From: Neoarius graeffei
Lineage: Eukaryota > Chordata > Actinopteri > Siluriformes > Ariidae
DNA length: 64,000 bases
NCBI RefSeq assembly: GCF_027579695.1
Contig: NC_083577.1
Location: 57,983,783-58,047,782 of the forward strand
Direction of reading: 5' to 3'
Made by a program: the position numbers and the translations under genes. Below are positions 48,701 through 62,300 of the stretch, one piece after another. Positions within the stretch are counted from its first letter, which is position 1, and each line of letters starts with the position of its first letter. The notes beneath the pieces were generated by a model. That model was not told where the DNA came from, did not search any database, and saw only the letters and a list, made by a program, of their open reading frames with translations.

Positions 48701-51700
48701 GTCAAGGGATATGATTATCACTTGTGTACAGCAATGAAGTAGAATTTGTTCATTCTTATACCTAAGAATGTTTTGAGAATTTTTTTTTTTTTACTATAAT
48801 TCAAGTTTAAGTCGAACTATTTCTCTCAACTTAAACTTTTACTTCACTTAGATATTCTTCTGATGACATAGTTGGAGAAACAGCATTATAGGCAAACAAA
48901 TTAAATGATTGTTTGACGTAAATCGCTAACTGGTACTAGAAACTTAACATAGGGATGAAATGTTGAAAGCCACACACCATTATCATAATTGATGTTTGCT
49001 TTAAATCAATTATGGAATCAGTATTATTTTACTATACTCAAACTGACCACATATATTTTAGGTCTCAGGGCTCAGCATCCTGTTTAGTTGGCTCATGCCA
49101 GCTAGCCAACACTGAAGACTGCAGTGAAGTGTTTGTCTCTCACAGCTACAGTATCAAAGGAAACATATGCTCCCCCGTAGGAAAGTTTTGATCAAATGAA
49201 AGCTCTGATCATATATGTGATTTTTTAAATCTATTTTTTGATACATAAATACCTTGATAATTCAGCCCATGTTATCTCATATATGTTTAAAACTTATACT
49301 TGAATATTTTTTCTAATTACTTGAAATGTCTTCCATGGTTAATGCATCTCTAATTTTTCCTCAGATAATCTGATTGCATTCTTTATACAGCACTTCATAC
49401 CTCTTGATATTGTTTTGTGCCTTCTGTTACTGCCTCTTGCTGGGCTTTTCTAAACTCTTCCTCCAGCTTTTCTTGATCTCGCTGATACTTTTCCTGCAGA
49501 AAATAAATAAAATAAATTTTTTCATACCTTGGGCCACAAGCTATTTCTGTTATAGCACTAAAACTTTAGAATATTTAAAAGTAAACTTTGTCTTTTTACT
49601 GAAAGCAGTACTTGATGTATTTCACAAGTTAAAAAAAATAGGTTAAATTAATCTTGAAGATGCAGTAAACCCCACCCATCTGTTTATCAAGAAATCTTTA
49701 TCTGTCAGCAAATACAGTTAAACAAAGAGTAATTTTAGCAGACCATAAATGCCTCAAATTAAAAACAGGTGGTGGAGATGTTACCTGGAGCTGGCGTTCC
49801 TGCTCTTTTTGCCATTTCTCCTGTCGCCTGCGCTCTTCTTCTGGGTCCCAGGACCAACGAGTAGAGGAGGTTGAGAGAGAGGGAACCGGTAGCTAGAGAA
49901 CACAGGCACATTTCTGTCATTTAACCAGCAAGCACATATGTGGTGAACTAGACAACTACAATTATCACTAGCAATATAAACCCAGTATATTATATAATTA
50001 TGATTGCATATATTGCTTATAATTTCCTTTTTGTTCTCTCTTTTACTTTCTATTTAGGTTAGGTGTTGAATTTTGTAACACCATGACAGCATCGAGGGCT
50101 ATATTCATGACAGAAGCAAGGTTATAAATAAATAAATGAATAACTATACATAAAAAATAAACAACAAAAAACAAGTATGCAAAAGACTAAAAAGACTAAA
50201 TAGGCATACAAATAAATAAATAAATAACCACAATTAAATATGAGACATTTTAAATAATAAAAACAATTTAAAAGTATAAAATATTCCAATTTAACATGTA
50301 AATAGTATTTATTATTTTGTTTTATTATTTGTATTGTTTTTTCCCCTCTAGGAATTATATATTCCGATTTTTTAAAGTGTTTTATTTTGGTTCAGTAAAA
50401 TTATTTAATGATCAAAATTTGAGCATTATTTTACCATTTTCCCCTCGTAATGTTATTTAAGGCACTCTGAGGAGCAGTTTTTGTTAGTGTTATTGAATCA
50501 TTGCAAGATATCCTGACCCCATGCAAAATAAAACTGAAGTTCAGTGCTTTTCCATGGTATTCTGTTACTTTTCATATTGTCCAACAGTCTGACTCCAACA
50601 TGCTTCAAATAAAAGTAATTGCACAAATATTATGAGCACACATTTTTTACTTACATCTGATATCTGATTTTCAGATCCACCTACAAGAAAAATGAAAATT
50701 AGATGGGATTTCTGAGGAATAATTTTCGAATTGTAACTTTTTTAAAATGGCATCATTAAAAATACATTCAAATTAATTATAGCATCATAGAAATAAACAC
50801 TGTAAAGCCTTTGTTCTTGTATTATCAGCGTATTATTTCCAATTCACATGCAATTTAGTCACATGCAAAAAGCTGGCAAGAAGTATCACTTGAAAAAGCC
50901 CACATTTCCCAATATAAAGTCAGATGCTACATGCAAGACTCCAGCAAATTGGCATGCAAAATGGAAGAGGAACATTACGTGCAACCTGAACACCATACCA
51001 ACACACACCACACTGGATCCTGTAGCGTTTGCATTAATGGCCTACGGCAATAATTCCTAACACGCTCATCTTATTTTAGGATGCACAGCAAGAGATGTAG
51101 ATATGTAGGCCAAGAGGGGAACAGTGCATGCTAAACAGTATATCTCAATAGTTTTACTAAATTATTTATTCATGAATTCAATATCAGATGCAGAACTGAT
51201 CAGTGGAGGCCTAGCATGTATTCACCATATATAATGCTGAGTCTGAGAGTGTCTTTAGGTGTTGATAAGGTTTTGGTATGCAGTCTTGTGGAATCCATAC
51301 TACAGTTTTGACCATAAAAGAAAAGAGATATACGCTCTATATTTGTTCAAACAAGAAACTGCAAACCTTTAAAGTATAAAAATAAATTATTTCCCTCTTT
51401 ACGCCTTCTATTTTTTTCATAGTTCATATGCTCTGCGGCTACTGCAGACAGCATGTCATGTGTCGATGTGGAAGGACACTACACACTGAATACTATTTAC
51501 CACAGAGATAGACCAGAACACTGACTGTATTCTTTGCAGAGCCCGAGGGAAAAGCACAAGGCTTCGGCTGCGAGAAGGAAAGGGAGGATGGCAGCATGAA
51601 GGCCTAGTAATGCCCAGCACCAAAAATATATAGTGAACAGGCACTGCTCTTTTACCTTGTTCAAAAAACTCCGATCTCCTTTTAAAGTTTTTTAAAGAAA

Positions 51701-54173
51701 TGGGTTCTAAATGGATAATAAAGAGATTAAAAAAGGACAGAGATGGAGAAAAGGACAAGGATCAACTGAAAATGAAATGCAGATTCGTGGGTTCACATCT
51801 GAAAAACAATGCACTGAAAACAAATATATTAATATTCTCGTTTTAAAAAATGACAGTAAATAAAAAAATCCTGAAAAATGCAATGCAATTTAAAAAACAA
51901 ACAAAAAACACACCATTCTACACACCAAGCATAAAACACAACATCCAGTGCACTTTCCATTCTGTTTAGGGTAGGCCAGTCATAGAATGGGCAAATCGTT
52001 TAGAAATATGCTTTACCTTTGTTTCTCAGAGTCACAGTTTCCTCACGAATTCCACCATTAATGCCATTGGAAGTCAGACTCTACAACATAGTACAACAGT
52101 GATATAAAAACATTCAAATATATTACAGCAATGAAGAATCATATTTCTCATGTTCAGTGCTTGAGGTGCTCACATTGACAGGCTGGGAGCTGATATTCAT
52201 TGTTTTCACAGTGGGATCCATGGCTGGGCGCGAGCTGAAGTCCAGGCTTGTGTTGGCATACGGCTCAGGGGAACCTAGAGGATCCGCACTGGTCAGATTG
52301 ATGACCTTATGGCTTTTAAATGGAAGGGAAGGTAGGTCTTTGCCCCAATCTGATAGTTGTGCATTGACACAGTCATAGATTTTAAAAACAGAGAATTAGC
52401 AACTATAATACCAGACACATGACGACACATAAGCGTCTGACAGAACAGCCAAGTCTATTTTTCTAAAAGTGGGGTTTGAGAGACAGACCACCTTCCCCTG
52501 CCATGCAATACACAAAGCACCACACACCAGTATTACCAACAAGCATACACTTCCTAACACGCCCACATGTACCCCATGAGAGGATAAGTACATACAAAGA
52601 AATCGTGACATCAGTATTATAAAGGGACACTGCCTGGCAACCAAAAAAAGTCGCACACACTATCTCGTTGGACCGCCTTTAGCTTCAATTATGAGTCATA
52701 ATTGAAGCTAAAGGCGGTCCAACGAGATATTAGTGTGTGCGACTTTTTTTGTACATGTTGTACAAATACATTTTTGTACAAATACATGTTGTGAAGTTGT
52801 ATAAGGTTGTTGAAGCAATGTCATGGCAGATGTGTGTCATAATTTATGACACACATCTGCCATGACATTGCTTCAACAACCTTATACAACTTCACAACAT
52901 GTATTTCCATCCAGAGTTGCGTTAATTTTTCACCAAGATCTTGCACTGAAGGTGGGAGAATCTAATCACTCTGGAAAGTCTTCTCCAGCACATCTCAAAG
53001 ACTTTCAATGGGGTTAAGGCCAGGACTCTGTGGTGGCCAATTCGTGTGTGAAAATGATTCCTCATGCTTCACGAACCATTTTCACAATCTGAGCCCTAAT
53101 TTTATGCCCGTGCCATCAGGGAAGAAAAAAAATCCATTGATGTGATAACCTGGTCATTCAGTACATTCAGGTTGTCAGCTGACCTCATTTTATTGCCACA
53201 AAATGTTGCTGAGCCTTGACCTGACCAACTGAAGCAACCACAGATCATAACACTGGCTCCAGAGGCTTATACAGTGGTCACTATGGATGATGGGTGCATC
53301 CACACTCACAAGCCACACTTTTTTCTGGCCAGGCAGTGTATTATAAGTTAAGAAGTAATGGGAGAGAGAACCTTATAATATTAGGGTGTATTAATCAATG
53401 TAATTAACAGGATACCTAATGGTGTAGGCTTGCTGATAAATATAAAGACTGTTACTAAATAGCACAGCATGGTTTCACATACTGGTTTAACACTGCACCA
53501 TTCATACAGGATACAAGGATATACAGTGCTCAGCGTAAATGAGTCCACCCCCTTTGAAAAGTAACATTTTTAAACAACGTCTCAATGAACACAATTTCCA
53601 AAATATTGACAAGACAAAGTTTAATATAACATCTGTTTAACTTATAACGTGAAAGTAAGGTTAATAATATAACTTAGATTACACATTTTTCAGTTTTACT
53701 CAAATTAGGGTGGTGCAAAAATGAGTACACCCCACAACAAAAACTACTACATCTAGTACTTTGTATGGCCTCCATGATTTTTAATGACAGCACCAAGTCT
53801 TCTAGGCATGGAATGAACAAGTTGGTGACATTTTGCAACATCAATCTTTTTCCATTCTTCAACAATGACCTCTTTTAGTGACTGGATGCTGGATGGAGAG
53901 TGATGCTCAACTTGTCTCTTCAGAATTCCCCATAGGTGTTCGATTGGGTTCAGATCAGGAGACATACTTGGCCACTGAATCACTTTCACCCTGTTCTTCT
54001 TCAGAAATCCAACAGTGGCCTTAGATGTGTGTCTAGTCATGTTGGAAAAGTGCATGACGACCAAGGGCATGGCGTGATGGTAGCATCTTCCAGGGGCGCA
54101 GATAGGATTTTTGAACTGGGGGGGACTGAGCTGTCAGCAAATGATTCCATTTTGTGTATATGTGTATATATAT

Positions 54174-54245
<72 letters not shown>

Positions 54246-56898
54246 TACCGTTCAAAAGTTTGGGGTCACTTTGAAATGTCCTTATTTTTGAAAGAAAAGC
54301 ACTGTTCTTTTCAATGAAGATCACTTTAAACTAATCAGAAATCCACTCTATACATTGCTAATGTGGTAAATGACTATTCTAGCTGCAAATGTCTGGTTTT
54401 TGGTGCAATATCTACATAGGTGTATAGAGGCCCATTTCCAGCAACTCTCACTCCAGTGTTCTAATGGTACAATGTGTTTGCTCATTGCCTCAGAAGGCTA
54501 ATGGATGATTAGAAAACCCTTGTACAATCATGTTAGCACAGCTGAAAACAGTTTAGCTCTTTAGAGAAGCTATAAAACTGACCTTCCTTTGAGCAGATTG
54601 AGTTTCTGGAGCATCACATTTGTGGGGTCGATTAAATGCTCAAAATGGCCAGAAAAATGTCTTGACTATATTTTCTACTCATTTTACAACTTATGGTGGT
54701 AAATAAAAGTGTGACTTTTCATGGAAAACACAAAATTGTCTGGGTGACCCCAAACTTTTGAACGGTAGTGTGTATACATGTTATTTCACCTCCCTCACTG
54801 CCATCACCAGGAACTACCTGCAGGCCAGGACAATGATAACATTTTAACATAGCCTATGGAAATCCAAAGTTTACACATTATCATCACGCACAGAAATTGC
54901 AAAACTGCAAAACTAGTTTTAAAACCGCTAAGTTCCAACTGTTAAACATAGCGAGAGGCTGGGCTACGTGTGTGTGTAAAGTGTAAACCAGTGCATCCTG
55001 ACTTTCTAACTATGCCTGTGTGTTGCGTGAGCGGCAGTCAGTCAACAACTCTTCGCAAAGTTTCCTTATGAAACAATATGCTCGCTGAAATTATGGCAGG
55101 GAACGCCAGATTAAACATTAAAACTGCCTTCTGAGCACTGTATCTACAGGCTACCACCGAAAGAAGGAGGCTACCAGAAAGGCATCTCTACTCCGTACGA
55201 TTTTACTTTCACTACGACATTACTTTGAACAGACTATCCAAAAATTGCAAGGTGATATGATAAAGTAAGGCACAGTTTACTTACAGTCGGGTTTTTTTTT
55301 TTGAAAAAACGATGCAATCGTTTTCTGCCTTTCGGCACCCTTCATCATGCCGTGTTGGGGTCCTGAACTAGGAGGCACTGTCCCCGATATGCCTTTCAAA
55401 CTTGTTGTGGGTAACCATAGCAACCAAGCTCGAGCTTGCAACCTGTGCAGTCTGTGCAGTTGCAACTACTGCTGTGCACCTCAATAAACCGAATGGTAAT
55501 TAGTCTTTTGATTTTTCCGTGAGGTTTGCCTTATGCAAAGAAAGACAACATAGACATTTTTTCCTCCCTATAAGTGGGGGGGACCGAACGAGGTGAATTT
55601 CAATCTGGGTGGGACGAATCCCCCCCATCCCCCCCTCTATCTGCGCCCATGGCATCTTCTCTTTCGGTATAGAGCAATACATCTGTGAATTCATGATGCC
55701 ATCAATGAAATGCAGCTCCCCGACACCAGCAGCACTCATGCAGCCCCACATAAGGACACTGCCACCAACATGCTTCACTGTAGGCACAATGCATTTTTCT
55801 TTGTATTCCTCACCTTTGCGACACCATACAGTTTTGAAGCCATCAGTTCCAAAAATATTTATCTTGGTCTCATCACTCCAGAGTATAGAGTCCCAGTAGT
55901 CTTCATCTTTGTCAGCATGGGCCCTGGCAAACTCTAGGCGGGCTTTTTTGTGCCTGAGCTTTAGGAGAGGCTGCTTTCGTGGACGGCATCCATGCATGCC
56001 ATTCCTCTGCAGTGTACGCCGTATTGTGTCACGGGAAATAGTCACCCCAGTTTGGCTTTCTACTTCTTTAGATAACTGCAGTGAACTTGCATGCCGATTT
56101 TCTTCAACCCTTCTCACCAGAAGATGCTCCTGTCGAGGTGTTAACTTCCGTGGACGACCTGGACGTCTCTGTGAGATGGTTGCAGTTCCATCTTTATTAA
56201 ATTTTTGTACCACTTTTGCTACAGTATTCTGACTGATAAGTAAAGCTTTGCTGATCTTCTTGTAGCCTTCACCTTTGTGGTATAAAGATATTGTTTTCTT
56301 TGGGGAATTCTGAAGAGACAAGTTGAGCATCACTCTCCATCCAGCATCCAGTCACTAAAAGAGGTCATTGTTGAAGAATGGAAAAAGATTGATGTTGCAA
56401 AATGTCGCCAACTTGTTCATTCCGTGCCTAGAAGACTTGGTGCTGTCATTAAAAATCATGGAGGCCATACAAAGTACTAGATGTAGTAGTTTTTGTTGTG
56501 GGGTGTACTCATTTTTGCACCACCCTAATTTGAGTAAAACTGAAAAAAAGTGTAATCTAAGTTATATTATTAACCTTACTTTCACGTTATAAGTTAAACA
56601 GATGTTATATTAAACTTTGTCTTGTCAACATTTACCACCTCCTGATTTGTTTGTTTTTCTTGTTTTTTATGTTTACTTATATGCATAAAGATTTGGTATT
56701 TATTTTTTCTATGATGTACTTATGATTTATTATTTATTAGTTTAAATTGTGTATTTGGTTTTCTTTAACTTTTGTTTAATTTGATATGTTATTTGATTGT
56801 ATTATCTCATAAGTTAGTTAGTTTTTCCTTATTTTCTTGTATTTCAATAATGATTTGCTTTTTTCTTTTGTTTGATTTTATGTATGTATGTATGTATG

Positions 56899-56929
<31 letters not shown>

Positions 56930-57278
56930 TAATCAACAGTTATTGTTATGACTATACAGTAATTGATCATAGTATAGGGGAAAACCCTCGAAAAACCTTG
57001 GAGGTTTCTAGTCTTCCCCTGCATGTTCTTTTTTTCTTTGTTTTAACAAATGACTTGCTTCTTTTATGTGCAAATAAACAATAAACAAACAATAAACAAA
57101 CATTTTGGAAATTGTTTGTGTTCACTGAGATATTGTTTAAAATGTTACTTTTCAAAGGGGGTGTACTCATTTACGCTGAGCACTGTAAACACAGTGAACA
57201 AAAACACATGTAGCATGGATAATAAAGGATTATAAACGTTGGAAAAATTGAAAAAGAATAAGACTGACAGTAGCAGCT

Positions 57279-57329
<51 letters not shown>

Positions 57330-59262
57330 GCATGCACCTAGTCAGTTAAGGCGCATATACTGTAGTGGTAGGAAACTAAAAACTAATTTACTATTTTTCA
57401 TGTTTCTAACTTACATCTGGTATATCCCCAAATGCTTATAATAGTCGAATAGTCTAGTATCATGTTTAGAATCCGAATACACACACCTGACAATGAGAAT
57501 GCTTACATTATTTAAATGCATTTTTTTTAAATTGTTTTTGAAAATTTTGATCAGACTATTATCAGTGTTACTCACTGCCTGCAAAGATTGACATACACAT
57601 CTACCATAGCATGATATGTGGCTCCACCAGCCCAGGAGGAAGAACACTCCCACACTCTTACTTATATTTATTATATTCTATTATATTTTCTATTATATCT
57701 GTCTTTATTCTATGTTATTCTTTTTTTAACTTAACCTACATTTATTTATATTTTACTCTGTACTTGAGCTGCTGCAACACCTGAATTTCCCCTCATATGG
57801 GATCAATAAAAATATCTTATCTTATCTCAAATGAATCAAATGTATACCACCACAACTTTCAAAACTGCACAAGGAATCAGTTTCACCAAAATGATTAAAG
57901 AACACAGCATGACCAACTAAGAGTATTACCTAGCAGTGACATTGATTAACACTTACATTGCTTGTTTTGCTTAATAGGAAACTAACTTCATTATGACAGT
58001 GTGAACACTTTCATCTTGCACCCATATCTAAAACTGTCACTCAAGCGATACAGAAATGAAGGAATTGTTTCCTCAGATCAAACACGTAAAATGTAAAGGA
58101 GTATTGAAGAGGGCACAAACATACGGTTCTTTCCCTGTCTGCGGATGTCCATAAACAGGCTACCCTCCTGCAGAGCTTCATCCATGCTCCTTTTCCACTG
58201 CTCATAGCTCATGTCTGCCACCTTCTGCCCATTAACTGTCAAGATCTTATCCCCAACCTGCAGCTGGCACAGCTCTGCTGGACTACCTGTAAAAAAATAC
58301 ACATGTACACACTTTTTAATGACACACAGAAAGGGCTGCAAACCATTAAATCATTTCCTCTTACATTTATTAAGCGGAATCTTCCTAGATTTGGATCCAC
58401 CAAGAAGATTCTGTTTATCTATTTTGGAGATATGTGCAACACTCGTACTTGATTTGTATTACAAATCAAATTGTCACAGATAGATCCTGAGCTGTGATTC
58501 ATCGCTATGAAGGAAATAGTTTCCATTGTCAGTTATTAGATTTGCTGAACCCAATTATAAAACATTCTTTAGCACAAGGCATCTTTTTGGAATCAAGACT
58601 AGGTCAAGCCTATAATGAGAAATAGCTATCCTGTCAATTTCATTGGTTTTTTATAAAGCCACAGTAATTTAAATGCAAATTGCACATGTTCAGTGCTGAA
58701 AACAAAAGAATTCAATGTTAGCGTGAAGTAAGAAAGCAATAAAGCACAATGCCGCAGTAGGTCCTTTACCTCATCATCGACAACAGCCATTAGAGTGTTT
58801 CCATATCTTACCCATACATAACTTTACACTGAAATTTTACTTTCAATTAAATTCAGTTTTACATTAGATATTATATTTGAACTTTCCTTGTACTGTCCAA
58901 GTGCTTTGTAACTAATCAGAGATGGCCTAGAAAATTCTGGTCTACACGGCTGTATCAAGGACTGCAGAAATGCTTTGTATTAAGCTTACAGCTGAGCACA
59001 AATAATGATGAGTTAATTAATACATCCCTGCTGTATTCTCTAATTAAGCGCTTATGAGTTCTTCATCAAAAAAGATGAGGAAAAGGAAAGTTTTTATATC
59101 ATGATTCTCCCAAACAAATCTCATCCCTCTGTTTGTTTGTACCTTGCTGTATAGATTTAACAACTGCCCCTGTGGAGTCCCAGTTAGTTTGGAAGCCAAA
59201 GTCATGACTGCTGTTGGGTTTCTGGTTCAGACTGATCCTCATTTCACTGTAGCTTTCCTAGA

Positions 59263-59338
<76 letters not shown>

Positions 59339-62300
59339 ACTTCAGCCAGTATAAACCTTCTGTTAGCCTAAAATACCCACACAGCATAAAAGTCAATAAG
59401 TAAGCTGTTTTTGCACTCCAAAAATGGTACCCTAGCAGGTAAATACTTCCCAAATATAGGACAACATCAAGTAATATTTCTCTTTATTAGGTTGCTGTCA
59501 AACAAATATAAGATTACTAGATAGATTAGATTAGATAGAACTTTATCGATCCCTTTGGGCGGGTTCCCTCAGGGAAATTAAGTAATTAAAATGACTAATT
59601 ACTAAGTACTAATTACTAATTAGTACTTATTAATAATTAGTACTAATTACTAATTAGTAATTACTAAGTACTTATTAGTAATTAGTACTAATTACTAATT
59701 AGTAATTACTAATTACTAAGCATGTTTCTCGAAGCAAAATTGTTTTATTCTACTGGCAGATAATTTTGCTTATTTCAAGTGTCTATTGCTAGAAAGAAGT
59801 AAAATCAGCTGACAACAGAATAATTATTTCCCAACAGATTTTAGACATATCTACAAATTACAAGCTTAAAAATTAATTAGTAGGTATGTCTAACTATAAG
59901 CTTAATGATCTTGATTCTTGTCATTTGAAAAAAAAATATATATATATATCACAACCATATGGTTGCTTCCATTCTTTTTAAGAACATCATGCTCATAATA
60001 TGCAAAGTGTCTTTGCAAAAGCTATAGAAAAGCTACACAAAATAAAGCACACATATCTGAGGACTTCCCTTTCATTTTGAGTATTGCTTTTCGTTCACGT
60101 TAGTGCAAACAGATTCAAATAAATAAATAAATAAATAGACCAGCTCTAAACTCACCTGTGGTGTGCTGTTGACAGGAGACACTGCTTTGGGTTGTGGAGC
60201 AACACGGCTGACTGGAGTGACAGATGAGAAAGTCCAAGTAGGGGCATCCACTTGCTCTTCTTCCTCTTCTTCATCCTCATTACTGCTTTGCGTAGAACTG
60301 GTCTGGGAATTAACCTCATCTTCTTTTACAAATGGTGCATAACGACTAGGAACTGTAGTATCCTTACTATTGTTTGTCTCACCATTAAAGCGCTTCTGGA
60401 CATCATCCCCCTAGGAGCAGGCAGAGATTATGGATCATATAGTAAAACTTCAAAGAATGTAAATTATACTACACAGGAAATAACCTCTGTATTGCATTAT
60501 AGGTCCACATGGCATAAAATAATAGGTCACATAAGGTTTTTTTTTTTGAAAGTGTATGAGGCCTCTCACCATATAGGAACGGGGCAGAGAGGCAACTTTG
60601 GTGCTTGGGGCACCAAAAGGTCTGGGAGTGATGACAGAAGTAATCCGTGCACTATCTGATCTCTGGTAGCTCCTGGGTAGTGAGGCAGAAATCCGAGGTG
60701 CAATGGGTTGCTTTGTTTCTACTGAGACTGTTTTATACAAGGATGTTTGGTTTTGGTCTTGCCTAGGTGCAGGGACAGGGCTAACAGAATTGCTGGATTT
60801 TGTAATTGGTTTTGAGCTGCTGTTGGCCTCCAGTAGAGGAGTGCTGATGAGATTGCTGGTGCGACTTGACTGAGTGATGCTGGTGGGCTCCAGTAGACTG
60901 GGTTTGCTGCTGCCACTGGTTGGAACTGGATCATCCAGAAGATTATGGCTGCTGGAGATGCTAGTTTCTTTTCCTTGACTTGTACGTAGCGTGCTCCCTA
61001 AGCTGGACTCGACAGGACTGGATGGAGCATTTACCTCCTTTGATGGCAGGCTTCCAGCTTCAGGTTCATCATCTACCAAACTGGGCAGAGACCGGACTTT
61101 AGATCGGTTCAAGGAGTAGGAATTATCAATGGTATAGCTGCGGTTTGGTAAAACCCTGGTCTTAGGTGTTGGTTCATCAAAGACATCCTGGTCTTCAGAA
61201 GTGGAGCTGATAGAAAAGCGAGTCCTGAAGCCTGGCTCTCGGCTTTCCCTGCATAGTGAAAGGGAGAGGAAGATGGAAGTATCCCTTATTAAATTACACT
61301 TGCACACACAACAAGGTACATTTTCCCGAGTGCAACTAGTGAAGTAGGGTTAAATAGACATTTGTAGTACAGTAAGTGCAAGGATAACTGCATTTATGAC
61401 TGAGGAATAAAACATTTCAGGGACACTTATAATCAGGCAGATATTTGTGTGTATATCTTTGTGCATGTGCACTTTACCTCTCCTCTTCCATTTGCTTGAA
61501 GGTCTTTGATTTCCTGGTGCTGCTGCTGCTGCTTCCTGAAGTAAGTACCTCAATCTGCTCTCTCTCTTCTTTCTTCTTCATGATATCCGAGTTAACGCTC
61601 TTGCGTCTGTTTTTCCATTTAGTGAGATCCTGAAGATAAGATAATGAGGCTCAAAACCCATAACCTGCATTTGCATATTCAGTCAATGACAAAGATTTTA
61701 CAGCAGAGTGAGAGACAAAGAGAAGCAGGGAGAAGGAAAAGGCGGGGGGATATGGACTAGATTTTAAGGTGTACTCTTTATTTTCTTGGCTCCACTTGCC
61801 TCACACATTTGGGGCCCGTATGTGACCTGAATACTGTGTGGAGAAAAATCCCTTTCCAACACAGTCACCTTTACAACATAGCTTCATACTCAGAAATAGA
61901 ATGCCACTTTGTGTGATTATTACACTTATTTACATTTTATAGTACCTTAAACACATCAGATTCTATGAACCTTATAAACCTTTCTCAAAATCCTAGAAAA
62001 TGACAACTATTAGGAGCCTGTATGCAGTGAAGTGTAGCACAAGGAAAATACAGCCATTCTCACAAAGTAATAATGATTAGATCATGAATATACAGTATTT
62101 TAGGACCAACAAACCATCTCATCTCATTATCTGTAGCCGCTTTATCCTGTTCTACAGGGTCGCAGGCAAGCTGGAACCTATCCCAGCTGACTACGGGCGA
62201 AAGGCGGGGTACACCCTGGACAAGTCGCCAGGTCATCACAGGGCTGACACATAGCCACAGACAACCATTCACACTCACATTCACACCTACGGTCAATTTA

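Larger units (their letters stand above)
54091..55651. mobile_element. hAT element inside the Tc1 transposase gene
   Basis: Ends CAGGGGCGCAGATAG at the left and, inverted, CATGGGCGCAGATAG at the right are bounded by an 8-bp duplication GCATCTTC at 54083-54090 and 55652-55659. The element is 1,561 bp, including a nested MITE and a TA microsatellite. A minus-strand [17 protein letters not shown] stretch near 55280-55340 resembles the start of a hAT transposase; the rest is gone. Confidence 0.88.
53753..56333 (-). pseudogene. Tc1 transposase pseudogene, split by a hAT element
   Basis: The 56333-55660 part has the helix-turn-helix ([20 protein letters not shown]), LRRNG-like DNA-binding region and [14 protein letters not shown] with the first aspartate. 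After the hAT insertion (54091-55651) the 54070-53753 part has [38 protein letters not shown] with the glutamate, and ends HGGHTKY. A small deletion and frameshift near 54035 remove residues after FQHD. Confidence 0.9.
53524..57185 (-). mobile_element. Fold-back Tc1/mariner element with nested insertions
   Basis: Flanked by TA at 53522-53523 and 57186-57187, with ends CAGTGCTCAGCGTAAATGAG and its inverted copy. Both ends derive from the 3' end of the transposon: about 411 bp (53524-53934) including the transposase C-terminal codons recur inverted at 56303-57185, the latter enlarged by a 465-bp insert. Between them is a minus-strand transposase lacking its own 5' end, interrupted by a hAT element. 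Confidence 0.88.

Noticed and set aside
57280..57329. CRISPR-like regular repeats
   Set aside because: Simple tetranucleotide microsatellite without spacers, in a vertebrate genome.
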